A DNA stretch of 34,890 nt from an uncultured Acetatifactor sp. GTDB taxonomy: Bacteria; Bacillota; Clostridia; Lachnospirales; Lachnospiraceae. The notes under the pieces were generated by a model. That model saw only the letters and a program-made list of their open reading frames with translations, was not told the origin of the DNA and did no database searches. The DNA is taken from positions 1-34,890 of the forward strand of contig CAJTXE010000042.1 in NCBI GenBank assembly GCA_910580225.1. The letters are read 5' to 3'. Positions 1 through 7,996 of this stretch are shown in pieces; position 1 is the first letter of the stretch; every line of letters starts with the position of its first letter. A program made the position numbers and the translations under genes.

Positions 1-53
1 CGGCTGTATTTACCAGCATAATTTGTCTATATATCAACATGTCACTACACTAG

Positions 54-317
54 CACACACCGGACTACCATGTGAACCTGATTGCTCCAAAGGAAATGTC
101 GGATGACGAAATTAATGAATTCCACTCAAACCTGCGAGAAGTGATGCTGTACATCAAATATTCTAAAAATAAGGAAATATTGGATAGGGTTGTAAGGGAA
201 AACTTAAAATTTCAAAGCATGGAAAGACAGGCGGCTGAAGTAATAAATGTTGTTACGGGATCCAAGCTGAAATATCCAGACGGGAAAGGAGATGTGAACA
301 TGCGCTTTCCATTTTAA
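54..317 (+). pseudogene. C-terminal remnant of an Rpn/YhgA-like nuclease gene
   Basis: The frame reads HTPDYHVNLIAP, then MSDDEINEFHSNLREVM, SKNKEILDRVV and AAEVINVVTGSKLKY. This matches my recollection of the C-terminal part of Clostridial Rpn-family (PD-(D/E)XK, recombination-promoting nuclease/putative transposase) proteins. The conserved run continues upstream of the first possible start (GTG at 72), and an in-frame TAG at 51-53 cuts it off. The N-terminal nuclease domain is not present in the window. It is therefore a decayed tail, not a small gene, although sequence before base 1 is not visible. Two more Rpn-family genes occur in the window, one with a nonsense codon and one intact. Confidence 0.6.
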
Positions 318-628
318 ATGCATCTACTATTTTGCTTATGAATGACATTCCCTATCCCTCCGATACATTGATACCTACAACATACCATATTCTGACAGGA
401 AATGCTATACAAAAGTCAATACCCCAAATAAAAAGGTGATTATAAATAGAAGCACCCCTGCCGGTAATAACCGGCACCCCACCCTGAAATTTCCGGGTAC
501 TGTCTGGCCGCACACCTGGTTCCACACTTTTGCGGAATTTATTCGGGTCCGGGTACGCTACCACTTGTGGGGATTCCTTGTGTACTGCTGCCAGTCTGCA
601 TACTTTCCTGGTATCTGCATATAATATC
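318..628. other. Gene-free stretch before hicA
   Basis: No convincing coding region, RNA or repeat was recognised here. Short open frames exist on both strands, but none has a ribosome site or a recognisable family signature. The left part is AT-rich and the middle is GC-richer, which suggests patchwork or decayed DNA. Confidence 0.4.
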
Positions 629-682
629 TACGTAAAATACGTGTATTTTTCTCTTGGCAATACGTAAAATACGTGCTATTAT
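629..682 (+). promoter_or_regulatory. hicAB promoter with duplicated palindromic operator
   Basis: The 15-base sequence TACGTAAAATACGTG occurs twice, at 629-643 and 661-675, with a 32-base offset (about three helical turns). Each copy is an inverted repeat, ACGTA-AAA-TACGT. A sigma-A-like promoter fits exactly around the second copy: TTGGCA at 654-659, a 17-base spacer, then TATTAT at 677-682. One operator lies between the -35 and -10 boxes and the other just upstream of the -35. HicB antitoxins of this type commonly repress their own operon, so these are the likely HicB (or HicAB complex) sites. Confidence 0.7.
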
Positions 683-705
683 ATAATTGTAAGGAGGAAA
701 CATAC

Positions 706-888
706 ATGAGATTCAGAGAAGCCGACCGGATGCTAAAGGATGATGGATGGTACGTGTCAGATATAAGCGGCTCACATTACCAATACAAACACCCAACAAA
801 GCCCGGAAAAGTAAGCGTTCCGAATCATCCCGGTGACATCCCGAAAAGTATTGTTAAATCCATACGCAATCAGGCGGGACTGAAATAA
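706..888 (+). CDS. hicA: HicA-type mRNA interferase toxin
   Basis: This is a 60-residue protein with the compact dsRNA-binding-like HicA fold. It shows the N-terminal helix (RFREADRMLKDDGW), the catalytic-histidine motif GSHYQYKHP with His24, a basic strand (KVSVPNHPGDIP) and a C-terminal helix (SIVKSIRNQAGL). HicA toxins are ribosome-independent RNases that cleave mRNA until bound by HicB. The ATG at 706 is chosen because AAGGAGG sits just upstream at 691-697; an earlier in-frame start at 673 would lie inside the promoter. The toxin gene comes first and hicB follows after 44 bases, the usual order for this family. Confidence 0.9.
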   Translation: MRFREADRMLKDDGWYVSDISGSHYQYKHPTKPGKVSVPNHPGDIPKSIVKSIRNQAGLK

Positions 889-932
889 GCCCCTGCCTCT
901 TAAAATAAATCACGGAAAGGAGCATTTGATTT

Positions 933-1361
933 ATGAATTATGTATACCCGGCTGTTTTCTATGAGGAAGAGGGCAAAATATCAGTCATTTTCCCCGATTT
1001 GGGAAACCTCGCAACTTTTGGGGATAATGTGGCGGACGCTATGCGCATGGCTCAAGATGCCTGTGGCCTGCATCTGTTTACCGCCCTACGTGACGGCGAT
1101 CCCCTCCCGGCTCCCAGTCAATTAAGTGAAATCGATCCTGCCGCCATCCTGAAAGATTTTGAAATGGAATCCGCTGCGGAAAGTGCTTTCGTCAACATGG
1201 TACTGGTGGATATGACAGAATACGCAAGGCAGCACAGCGATAAGGCAGTAAAAAAGACTTTGAGCATTCCTATGTGGCTGAATACTCTTTGTGAAGAAAA
1301 AAGCATTAACTTTTCAAAAGTATTGCAGGATGCCCTATTGACAAAAGTACAATCACTATGA
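933..1361 (+). CDS. hicB: HicB-family antitoxin
   Basis: This 142-residue protein begins with the HicB RNase-H-like fold. MNYVYPAVFYEEEGKISVIF is followed by PDLGNLATFGDNVADAMRMA, with the characteristic PDL and the helix that packs on HicA. The C-terminal third (VKKTLSIPMWLNTLCEEKSINFSKVLQDAL) looks like a ribbon-helix-helix DNA-binding segment, which fits autorepression through the duplicated operator upstream of hicA. AAAGGAG lies about 12 bases before the ATG. The gene is followed by an intrinsic terminator, so hicA-hicB looks like a complete two-gene operon with both parts intact. Confidence 0.9.
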   Translation: MNYVYPAVFYEEEGKISVIFPDLGNLATFGDNVADAMRMAQDACGLHLFTALRDGDPLPAPSQLSEIDPAAILKDFEMESAAESAFVNMVLVDMTEYARQHSDKAVKKTLSIPMWLNTLCEEKSINFSKVLQDALLTKVQSL

Positions 1362-1404
1362 CTGGCAGAAGTCCAAAACAGAATATGCTTTACCTGATAA
1401 GAAC

Positions 1405-1446
1405 ACCGCCCCGCCACTCGCCAAAGTACAAAGGGCGGTTTTCTCT
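1405..1446 (+). terminator. Intrinsic terminator of hicAB
   Basis: The stem ACCGCCC (1405-1411) pairs with GGGCGGT (1433-1439) across a 21-base loop and is followed by TTTTCT. It lies about 45 bases after the hicB stop codon. Confidence 0.65.
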
Positions 1447-1512
1447 ATCTATTCATGTTTTAAATCCGATTTTCGACTTTTATCCTCTTACCCCTAATGT
1501 TTTACCCTCACA

Positions 1513-1764
1513 TCATTTCAAGCCCGATTCCTGGACATAACTGTTATAGAAAGAAACCCATTCCCCGCTTTTGTATTTCGCAAGGAGTTTGCGCATCACG
1601 CTTTCTGAAAAAAGCCCCTCATTCACATTCCGCTCGTTATCCCAGATGTTCCAGCCCAGTTCAGCCAGTAATTCTGCTTCCGTCACTGCGAAAGGGACAT
1701 CTGTAAGGCTGGTCTTGCATTTGAGTTTGGCATACCTTTTCTTTATCTTTCCGGCATATCTGTA
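1513..1764 (-). pseudogene. Decayed coding remnant, unknown family
   Basis: The minus strand has an open frame ending at TGA 1513-1515 that reads like genuine protein: KTSLTDVPFAVTEAELLAEL, then GWNIWDNERNVNEGLFSE, then SVMRKLLAKYKSGEWVSFYN. It has no start codon with a ribosome site. It is closed upstream by an in-frame TGA at 1765-1767, beyond which another frame also looks coding (EVDYDTDMPE), which suggests a frameshift. I could not assign the family; it resembles accessory proteins of conjugative elements only in flavour. It lies between hicAB and a MATE operon, where mobile debris is plausible. Confidence 0.45.
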
Positions 1765-1859
1765 TCATAGTCCACCTCTGTTTTGGTATAGAATAAAATA
1801 CTTTCAAAAAATCCCCATTTAATGCGGTTTATCAGCATTCACCTAAAGCCAAAAATACA

Positions 1860-3236
1860 TTAAGACAGAACCCCGATATGGACAATGATGTCTCTGTTGA
1901 TCCGCATCAGGAAATAGGTGCTTAGACTCAAGCTCACCAGTTCCGCAATGGGGAAGGCCCACCAGATCAGATTCACATTGCCGCTAAGGGAGAACAGCCA
2001 CGCCACAGGCAAAAGCACACAGAGCTGCCTGGCGATGGATACCAACATACTGTATACGCCGTTTCCCAGGGCCTGAAATACGCTTCCCACCACAATACAG
2101 TACCCTGCAAAGCAGAAACTCAAACAGATAATCCGCAGGGCGGGAATTCCGATCACCAGAAGGTCCGACGACGCCTCCGCGTCAAACAGCCCGATGAGCC
2201 AGGCCGGAAACAGCTCCATCACCGCCAGACCTGCCAGCATGATACCCACCGCATACTTGATGCTGCTCTTCATGGTCCGCACCACCCGCTCTTTGCTGCC
2301 CGCGCCGAAATTGTAGGCAATGATGGGCACCATGCCGCTGTTCAGGCCGAACACAGGCATAAAGATAAAGCTCTGAAGCTTAAAGTAAATCCCGAATACG
2401 GTTTGGGCCGTGCCGAAGGCCTCCAGAATCAGGTTCATGCCGTAGGTCATCACAGAGCCGATGGCCTGCATAATAATAGAAGGAATGCCCACCCTGTAAA
2501 TCCCTGCAATGAGTTTTTTATCCGGCCTGAATCCCCGGAAAGACAGATGAATCTCCCGGTTTACTTTCACATTAAACACAATGGCCAGTACCGCAGCGGC
2601 GATCTGCCCCAGTACCGTGGCTGCGGCCGCCCCCGCCACCCCCATTTCCGGCATCCCGAAATACCCGAAAATCAGAATGGGGTCCATAATCAGGTTGATG
2701 ATCGCCCCCACGCCCTGGGTAATCATGGCGTAGAAAGTCCTGCCCGTAGACTGCAGCAGACGCTCAAACGTAACCTGCATAAAGATACCGATGCCCGCAG
2801 TACAGCAGATGGTCAGGTAAGTGGTTCCGTACGCCCGCACCTGCTCAATGGCGGTCTGACTGGCAAAAAAAGGACGGCTTGCGAAAATGCCCACCAGGGC
2901 AAATACCACATAGCTCATCAGTTCCACAAAAACCCCGTTGGCCGCAATGGTATTGGCCTTCTGGTATTCCTTCTCCCCCAGGGTTTTGGACAGGAAGGCA
3001 TTGATTCCCACCGCGGTGCCCACGGACACGGCAATCATCAAACTCTGGATGGGAAATGCCAGAGATACGGCCCGAAGGGCATATTCGTTGATTCTGGACA
3101 CAAAAATGCTGTCCACAATATTGTAAAGCGCCTGCACAAGCATGGAAATCATCATGGGCAGGGACATGGACAGCAAAAGCCTGTCTATGGGCATGACCCC
3201 CATTTTATTTTCCTGTGGTATGGTTTGATTCTCCAT
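1860..3236 (-). CDS. MATE family multidrug/cation efflux transporter
   Basis: This 458-residue protein is the usual MATE length and has about twelve hydrophobic segments. It opens with a short polar leader, then RLLLSMSLPMMISMLVQALY and NIVDSIFVSRI, the typical N-terminal MATE motif. A second half-repeat starts near LIAGIYRVGIPSIIMQAIGS. MATE proteins expel drugs or metabolites in exchange for sodium or protons across the cell membrane. The start overlaps the end of the upstream methyltransferase gene by 32 bases, and GAGAGGAG precedes the ATG, so the two are probably co-translated. The substrate cannot be told from sequence. Whether it is linked in function to the co-transcribed methyltransferase and acetyltransferase is inference. 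Confidence 0.92.
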   Translation of the reverse strand: MENQTIPQENKMGVMPIDRLLLSMSLPMMISMLVQALYNIVDSIFVSRINEYALRAVSLAFPIQSLMIAVSVGTAVGINAFLSKTLGEKEYQKANTIAANGVFVELMSYVVFALVGIFASRPFFASQTAIEQVRAYGTTYLTICCTAGIGIFMQVTFERLLQSTGRTFYAMITQGVGAIINLIMDPILIFGYFGMPEMGVAGAAAATVLGQIAAAVLAIVFNVKVNREIHLSFRGFRPDKKLIAGIYRVGIPSIIMQAIGSVMTYGMNLILEAFGTAQTVFGIYFKLQSFIFMPVFGLNSGMVPIIAYNFGAGSKERVVRTMKSSIKYAVGIMLAGLAVMELFPAWLIGLFDAEASSDLLVIGIPALRIICLSFCFAGYCIVVGSVFQALGNGVYSMLVSIARQLCVLLPVAWLFSLSGNVNLIWWAFPIAELVSLSLSTYFLMRINRDIIVHIGVLS

Positions 3237-3885
3237 TGGTTTCTCCTCTCTCTTTCCGGGAAAGCGTTCCGCTTTTGAAGGACAGCAGTCCGGCGCAGAA
3301 TGAAAACTTTTCGAATGTCATCTGCGGGAATAATTTCATCCATTCGTCTGCTGCAAAATAATATTCCTCATCGTCCCATTCCTGGCCGATCAATGCGCTG
3401 CACCGCTCCATCTCTGCGCGTGTTTCAAATGCCACATCCCCGATGTAGAGGCATCCGCCCTCACGCAGCAGGGACAGCAGATTTTCGATCAGTCCGGCCT
3501 TCTCCCCATCGGTCAGATGGTGCAGGGAATACGTGGCAATGATGGCATCGTATCGGTTCCGTTTCAGTTCCTCCGCCAGTCCCTTTGAAAAATCTCCCTG
3601 GTACAGCGCCGCTTCCGGCATCTTTTCCTTTGCCAGTTCCATCATTTTCCCCGAGAAATCCTGCCCCCAAATATGGCAGCCCTGACTGTACAGTTTCCTG
3701 GTCAGGGTTCCGGTGCCAAAGCCGATGTCAAGAACGGAATCACATTGATCCGTCAACACTCTGTTGTATATTTCGTTCAATATCTGTTTATAGCCTGCAA
3801 AGGGATAGGTGCCCTCCTCATCTGAAAGGCCCACGCTCTCGTCATATCCATCCGCCCACAGGTCAAATCCTTTTTGATTCAGCAT
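3205..3885 (-). CDS. Class I SAM-dependent methyltransferase
   Basis: This 226-residue protein has a Rossmann methyltransferase core. Motif I is VLDIGFGTGTLTRKLYSQG near residues 51-69. An acidic strand end (WGQDFSGKMMELAKEKM) binds the adenosine ribose, and DAIIATYSLHHLTDGEKAGL covers motifs IV-V. The family methylates small molecules or other acceptors; the substrate is unknown. It follows the GNAT-HAD gene with one base between that stop and this ATG, using AAAGGAG inside the upstream gene's end, and it overlaps the MATE gene downstream. The last 20 or so residues are charged and low in complexity, consistent with reading into the next gene's leader. Confidence 0.88.
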   Translation of the reverse strand: MLNQKGFDLWADGYDESVGLSDEEGTYPFAGYKQILNEIYNRVLTDQCDSVLDIGFGTGTLTRKLYSQGCHIWGQDFSGKMMELAKEKMPEAALYQGDFSKGLAEELKRNRYDAIIATYSLHHLTDGEKAGLIENLLSLLREGGCLYIGDVAFETRAEMERCSALIGQEWDDEEYYFAADEWMKLFPQMTFEKFSFCAGLLSFKSGTLSRKERGETNGESNHTTGK

Positions 3886-3886
3886 C

Positions 3887-5275
3887 TTATTCTCCTTTTC
3901 CCGGCTTCCGGTCCTGCCCCCGGGCCGATTCCGGAACGCTGTTTCCCAGGTATTGCCGGTTCAAATATTCCGCAATTCCGTCTTCTTCGTTGCTGCCGAT
4001 GACCAGATCCGCTTTTTCCTTCACTGCATCCACCGCATTCCCCATGGCAATGCCTCTACCGCACAGGGCCAGCATTCCCATATCCGCATAATCATCCCCG
4101 AAGGCCACGATTTCCTCTGTCCCAATTCCCCATGCAGCGCATATTTTCAAAATCGCCTGCTCTTTTGTAGCCGCCTTTTTTGTAAATTTATACCAGTATC
4201 CATCTGAAAAACGGACACAGTCGCACTCATCCAGAAGTCCTGAAAGCCGTCTTGCCTGTTCTTCTTCAAAGATCTCCACGCACATCTTCAGGGAAGGCTC
4301 TTCAAAATCTTTAAAATCCGTATAAATACTGTTCCCCCAATCAGGGTACTGTTTCTTCGGATCAACCCGATAATTCCAGTAGTGGGAATTCATGGTATCA
4401 ATGGTAATCTCACAGTCAGGCCCGCATACTTCTCTGGCAAGCTCAATCATCCGTTTCGTCTCTTCCCCGGAAAACTCGGCCCTGTACAGGTAGCGGCCAT
4501 CATATTTCACCACTGCCCCACCGCTGGCAATCAACAGGTCCGGAGCCAGTTCCTCCAGAAAAGACAGGACATTCTGTTCCCCCCTGGACGTAGCCACACC
4601 GATCCGCATGCCCTTTTCCCGGCAATCCCGCACTGCTTTCAGCACAGCCGGAGATATGGTTTTGTCATTGCGCAGCAAAGTCCCGTCCAGATCAAATAAA
4701 AGAAGCCTGCAGCCATAACCGCCTTCCCACTCCTCTTTTGTCAGCAGATTCACCTCATGCTCATGGACGGTTCCGATTTTGGTCTCAAACTGACCATATG
4801 CGTAATGTCTGAACCCGCACTTCTCCTGTACCCGGGCCGACTGTCCGTTTGACAGAAAATGCCCGCAGAATATCACATCCAGTCCCACATCCTCAAAAAG
4901 ATAGCGAATCGCCGCCTGCACTGCCTCCGCCATCAGTCCCCGTCCCCAATAATCTTTCGACAAAACATAGCCGATTTCCCGGCATTTCTTTTCCCCGAAT
5001 TCCGGGTACCTCTCTTCGTTGTATTTTTCAATGCCCAGAGAACCGATCACCTTTCCCTGATATTCCAGGGCAAAGGTTTTCTTATGTTCCATAAACCGCT
5101 CCAGAATTTCCCTGGATTCCTCTCTATTTTCATGGGGCTTCCAACCTGCCATCTGTCCCACACCGTCCACGGAGGCATACTCATAAAAATCCTCCAGGTC
5201 TGTCTCCCTCCATGGACGAAGCGTGAGTCTGGCAGTCTGCAGGGTTACGGCGCTTATATCAATTTCCGCATTCAT
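3887..5275 (-). CDS. GNAT acetyltransferase-HAD (Cof-type) phosphatase fusion
   Basis: Two complete domains lie in one 462-residue chain. Residues about 1-185 form a RimJ/RimL-type GNAT: LQTARLTLRPWRETDLEDFY, the acetyl-CoA loop GYVLSKDYWGRGLMAEAVQA and NGQSARVQEKCGFRHYAYG. Residues about 190-445 form a HAD-IIB (Cof/YbiV) phosphatase: LLLFDLDGTLLRNDKTIS with nucleophile and acid Asp, ATSRGEQN for motif II, a conserved lysine (TKKAATKEQA) and FGDDYADMGML for motif IV. The ATG at 5275 is chosen because AAAGGAAG sits before it; an earlier in-frame start at 5308 has no such site. It is first in an operon with the methyltransferase and MATE genes. Substrates are not predictable. Confidence 0.88.
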   Translation of the reverse strand: MNAEIDISAVTLQTARLTLRPWRETDLEDFYEYASVDGVGQMAGWKPHENREESREILERFMEHKKTFALEYQGKVIGSLGIEKYNEERYPEFGEKKCREIGYVLSKDYWGRGLMAEAVQAAIRYLFEDVGLDVIFCGHFLSNGQSARVQEKCGFRHYAYGQFETKIGTVHEHEVNLLTKEEWEGGYGCRLLLFDLDGTLLRNDKTISPAVLKAVRDCREKGMRIGVATSRGEQNVLSFLEELAPDLLIASGGAVVKYDGRYLYRAEFSGEETKRMIELAREVCGPDCEITIDTMNSHYWNYRVDPKKQYPDWGNSIYTDFKDFEEPSLKMCVEIFEEEQARRLSGLLDECDCVRFSDGYWYKFTKKAATKEQAILKICAAWGIGTEEIVAFGDDYADMGMLALCGRGIAMGNAVDAVKEKADLVIGSNEEDGIAEYLNRQYLGNSVPESARGQDRKPGKGE

Positions 5276-5325
5276 AGCAGCTTCCTTTCTTTCTGTTTTT
5301 CTTTCCATTGTTCTATCTATATTTT

Positions 5326-5357
5326 TTATTTCTATATTTCTTATTTCTATATTTCTT
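5326..5357. repeat. Perfect 15-base tandem duplication
   Basis: TTATTTCTATATTTC occurs twice head to tail at 5326-5340 and 5341-5355. It lies in a longer pyrimidine tract, which is purine-rich on the transcribed minus strand, within the leader region of the GNAT-HAD operon. It may be only a slippage product. Confidence 0.7.
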
Positions 5358-5520
5358 TCTGTTTCTCCCTCTGTCTCCTGTGGGTATTCCTTCCGAAACT
5401 TCCCTGCATCCCAATGCTCCGCCGCAAATCAAAAGGCAGGCCATCAAGAAAATTGCCCGGGAGTTTAGAAGATGTACACAATCTGTTCCTTATCTGTATC
5501 TGTACGGCAAGCTGCCAAGG

Positions 5521-5553
5521 ACAAAAATCCCCCGGTATCCCGGCCGGCACCGG
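5521..5553 (-). terminator. Probable terminator of the Mo-subunit gene
   Basis: Reading the minus strand, CCGGT and ACCGG (5549-5553 with 5532-5536) form a GC-rich stem with an 11-base loop. TTTTTG follows seven bases further on (A-run at 5523-5527 on the plus strand). It starts just two bases after the stop codon of the Mo-subunit gene. Confidence 0.45.
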
Positions 5554-5554
5554 C

Positions 5555-7909
5555 TCAAGGCTCTGACATCACGATTTTCTCCGGGGTAATGGGCAGTTCC
5601 CTGTGCCAGACCCCTGTGGCCCGATAAATGGCATGGGCAATGGCCGGAGCAGGGGTGTTGATCACAATCTCCCCGATGGATTTGGCGCCGAAAGGCCCGG
5701 TAGGCTCATAGCTGTGTTCAAATTCCACCTTCAGCCGTCCCATGTCCAGACGGGTGGGCAGTCTATACTGCAGGAAAGAGGATTCCCCGGGACAGCCCCT
5801 TTTGTCAAAATGAATATCCTCAAACAGGGTGTGGCCGATTCCCTGAACAATGCCCCCTTCCGCCTGAATCCGGGCAAGGGCGGGGTTGATGGGAATGCCG
5901 CAGTCTACTACCGCCATATAGTCCAGTATGGTCACCTGGCCGGTCTGCCTGTCCAATTCGATTTCCGCCATTCCCACCATGTAGGGAGGCGGGGACACCG
6001 GGGAAGAATGAGTGGCGGTTGCCTCCGCGGCCTCTCCCCCAAAGCACTGGGTTCTGTAGGCGATATCCGTCAGGCTCACTTCCTGGTCCGCCCCTATCCG
6101 ACGGACTCTGTCTCTCTCAAAAACCACTTCCTCCGGGCTGCAGTCCATCATCTGCGCCGCTATGTGACAAATCCGCCTCTTCAAATCCCCGCAGGCCTTC
6201 TCCACGGCCTTGCCGGTAATGTAAGTGGTGGAGGAGGCGTAGGAGCCGGAATCATAGGGGGAGGCATCCGTATCTGCGCCGAACACGGCCACATCCTCCA
6301 CATCGCATTCCATGCATTCCGCCGCCATCTGGGCCAGAATGGTGTCGCATCCCGTGCCCATATCCGCTGCCCCGATGAGCAGTTGATAGCTGCCGTCCTC
6401 CCCCAGTTTCACCGTGGCGGAGCCAACGTCAACATTGGAGATGCAGGAGCCCTGCATGGCCATTGCCACACCCGCCGCCCGGACTTTGCCGCCGCCCATC
6501 TCCCGCACCGGGTATTTCTCCTCCCAGTGAAACATCTTTCTGCAATGCTCCATGCAGCGGTCTAACGCACAGGCATTGGCGGTTTCATGATAATAGGCAG
6601 GCATCACCATGCCCTCCCGCACCATATTCCTGTCCCGGATCACCGTGGGGTCCATGCCCAGTTTCTCCGCCAGTTCGTTCACTGCGGATTCCAGGGCAAA
6701 AATTCCCTGGGTGGCGCCGTATCCCCGATAGGCGCCTGCCGCCATGGTATTGGTGTAAACCACATCATAGCCGAAACGGTACGCTTCCAGGCCGCCGGTG
6801 TACAGGGGAATGGATTTATGTCCGGACAGTCCCACCGTGGTAGGCCCGTGCTCGCCGTAGGCGCCGGAATTGGACAGGGTATAGAGGTCCAAAGCCCGAA
6901 TCCTGCCGTCCCTGTCCGCTCCCAGGCGCACCCGAATCTCCATCTCATGCCGGGGCGAGCCTGCAGTCTGTGCCTCCTCCCTGGTATAAATCAGCTTTGC
7001 CGCCTTTCCGGTTTTCAGGGTCACAAAGGCGGGATAGACTTCACACACCGCCGTCTGTTTTGCGCCGAAACCGCCTCCGATCCTGGGCTTCTCCACCCGT
7101 ATCCTGCTCTTGGGAATCCCCAGGGCCCTGGACAGAATCCGCCTGCAGTGAAACACAATCTGGGTGGATGTGACCACATGGAGCCGCCCATAGCGGTCAA
7201 AATCCGTATAGGTCCGAAAGGTCTCCATCATGGCCTGGTTAAAGGCTTTTGTGTGAAAGGTGCGGTCTATCTGGATTTCGCAGTCCGCCATCACGGAGTC
7301 CACATCCCCCTGGGACTCCGCCCCGCTGGCCACCAGATTCCGCCGGTTGGAGCCGCCCACCTCACAGGGAGGGAACCAATCCTCCTCGGGATGCACCAGT
7401 ACAGGATTGTCCTTTGCCTTTCGGAAATCCAGAACCGGCTCCAGTACCTCATAGCTGACCTTGATCAGCTTCATGGCCTTGTCCGCCGCCTTCTCCGTCT
7501 CCGCAGCAATGATGGCCACCACATCCCCCGCAAACCGCACATGGCGGTCAATGATCAGCCTGTCATAGGGGGAGGGTTCCGGATAGGTCTGTCCCGCAAT
7601 GGCAAACCGGGTCTGGGGTACATCCTCCCAGGTATAGACAGCCTCCACCCCGGGCACCTTCTTTGCAGTCTCGGTGTTGATTTCCCGCACAATGGCATTG
7701 GGATAGGGGCTGCGCAGCAGTTTCACCGCCAGGGCCTCCCGGGGCGTGATATCATCCATGTACACCGGTTTTCCCAACAACAGCTGCATGGCGTCCTTCT
7801 TGCGGACGGACTTGTTGACGGATTGATATTGGGGTGTGAAAGTCTCACCTGATTTATCGTGTATTGTACCAATCATTTCATTCCTGGGTATCGTTTCTCT
7901 GTGTTCCAT
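5555..7909 (-). CDS. xdhA: Xanthine-dehydrogenase-type molybdenum-binding subunit
   Basis: This 784-residue protein is the large molybdopterin subunit of the xanthine dehydrogenase/aldehyde oxidase family, with no fused FeS or FAD domain, as in E. coli XdhA. It has the N-terminal a/b hammerhead (KKDAMQLLLGKPVYMDDITP, KVPGVEAVYTWEDVP), the Mo-binding loop VEKPRIGGGFGAKQ, AAGAYRGYGATQG, and GAKSIGE near the C-terminus, which carries the catalytic glutamate. It hydroxylates purines or similar heterocycles at the Mo centre. The ATG at 7909 is preferred because GGAGGT lies four bases before it; an in-frame ATG at 7921 overlaps that site. Its partner subunit genes are 3.3 kb upstream, separated by an ATPase/HEPN module. 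The exact substrate (xanthine or another purine) is inferred from the neighbouring permease and xpt. Confidence 0.88.
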   Translation of the reverse strand: MEHRETIPRNEMIGTIHDKSGETFTPQYQSVNKSVRKKDAMQLLLGKPVYMDDITPREALAVKLLRSPYPNAIVREINTETAKKVPGVEAVYTWEDVPQTRFAIAGQTYPEPSPYDRLIIDRHVRFAGDVVAIIAAETEKAADKAMKLIKVSYEVLEPVLDFRKAKDNPVLVHPEEDWFPPCEVGGSNRRNLVASGAESQGDVDSVMADCEIQIDRTFHTKAFNQAMMETFRTYTDFDRYGRLHVVTSTQIVFHCRRILSRALGIPKSRIRVEKPRIGGGFGAKQTAVCEVYPAFVTLKTGKAAKLIYTREEAQTAGSPRHEMEIRVRLGADRDGRIRALDLYTLSNSGAYGEHGPTTVGLSGHKSIPLYTGGLEAYRFGYDVVYTNTMAAGAYRGYGATQGIFALESAVNELAEKLGMDPTVIRDRNMVREGMVMPAYYHETANACALDRCMEHCRKMFHWEEKYPVREMGGGKVRAAGVAMAMQGSCISNVDVGSATVKLGEDGSYQLLIGAADMGTGCDTILAQMAAECMECDVEDVAVFGADTDASPYDSGSYASSTTYITGKAVEKACGDLKRRICHIAAQMMDCSPEEVVFERDRVRRIGADQEVSLTDIAYRTQCFGGEAAEATATHSSPVSPPPYMVGMAEIELDRQTGQVTILDYMAVVDCGIPINPALARIQAEGGIVQGIGHTLFEDIHFDKRGCPGESSFLQYRLPTRLDMGRLKVEFEHSYEPTGPFGAKSIGEIVINTPAPAIAHAIYRATGVWHRELPITPEKIVMSEP

Positions 7910-7996
7910 ACTGACCTCCATGGGTTGGTTTCCGGGGGGTTCTGTAAATCTCGGTTTCTGCTATTCCCGAAAACTTCTTCAATGTTAAAACCCGAA

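Noticed and set aside
2403..3278. Long open frame on the plus strand over the first MATE gene
   Set aside because: It is antisense to a well-supported gene, has biased composition and shows no family signature.
6587..7852. 421-codon plus-strand frame opposite the Mo-subunit gene
   Set aside because: It is a shadow of a GC-rich gene; His/Gly/Pro-rich without protein-like motifs.
7910..7996. Search for direct repeats or inverted ends flanking the HEPN/ATPase module
   Set aside because: No matching repeat to 11070-11225 could be found by eye, so no transposon structure is claimed.
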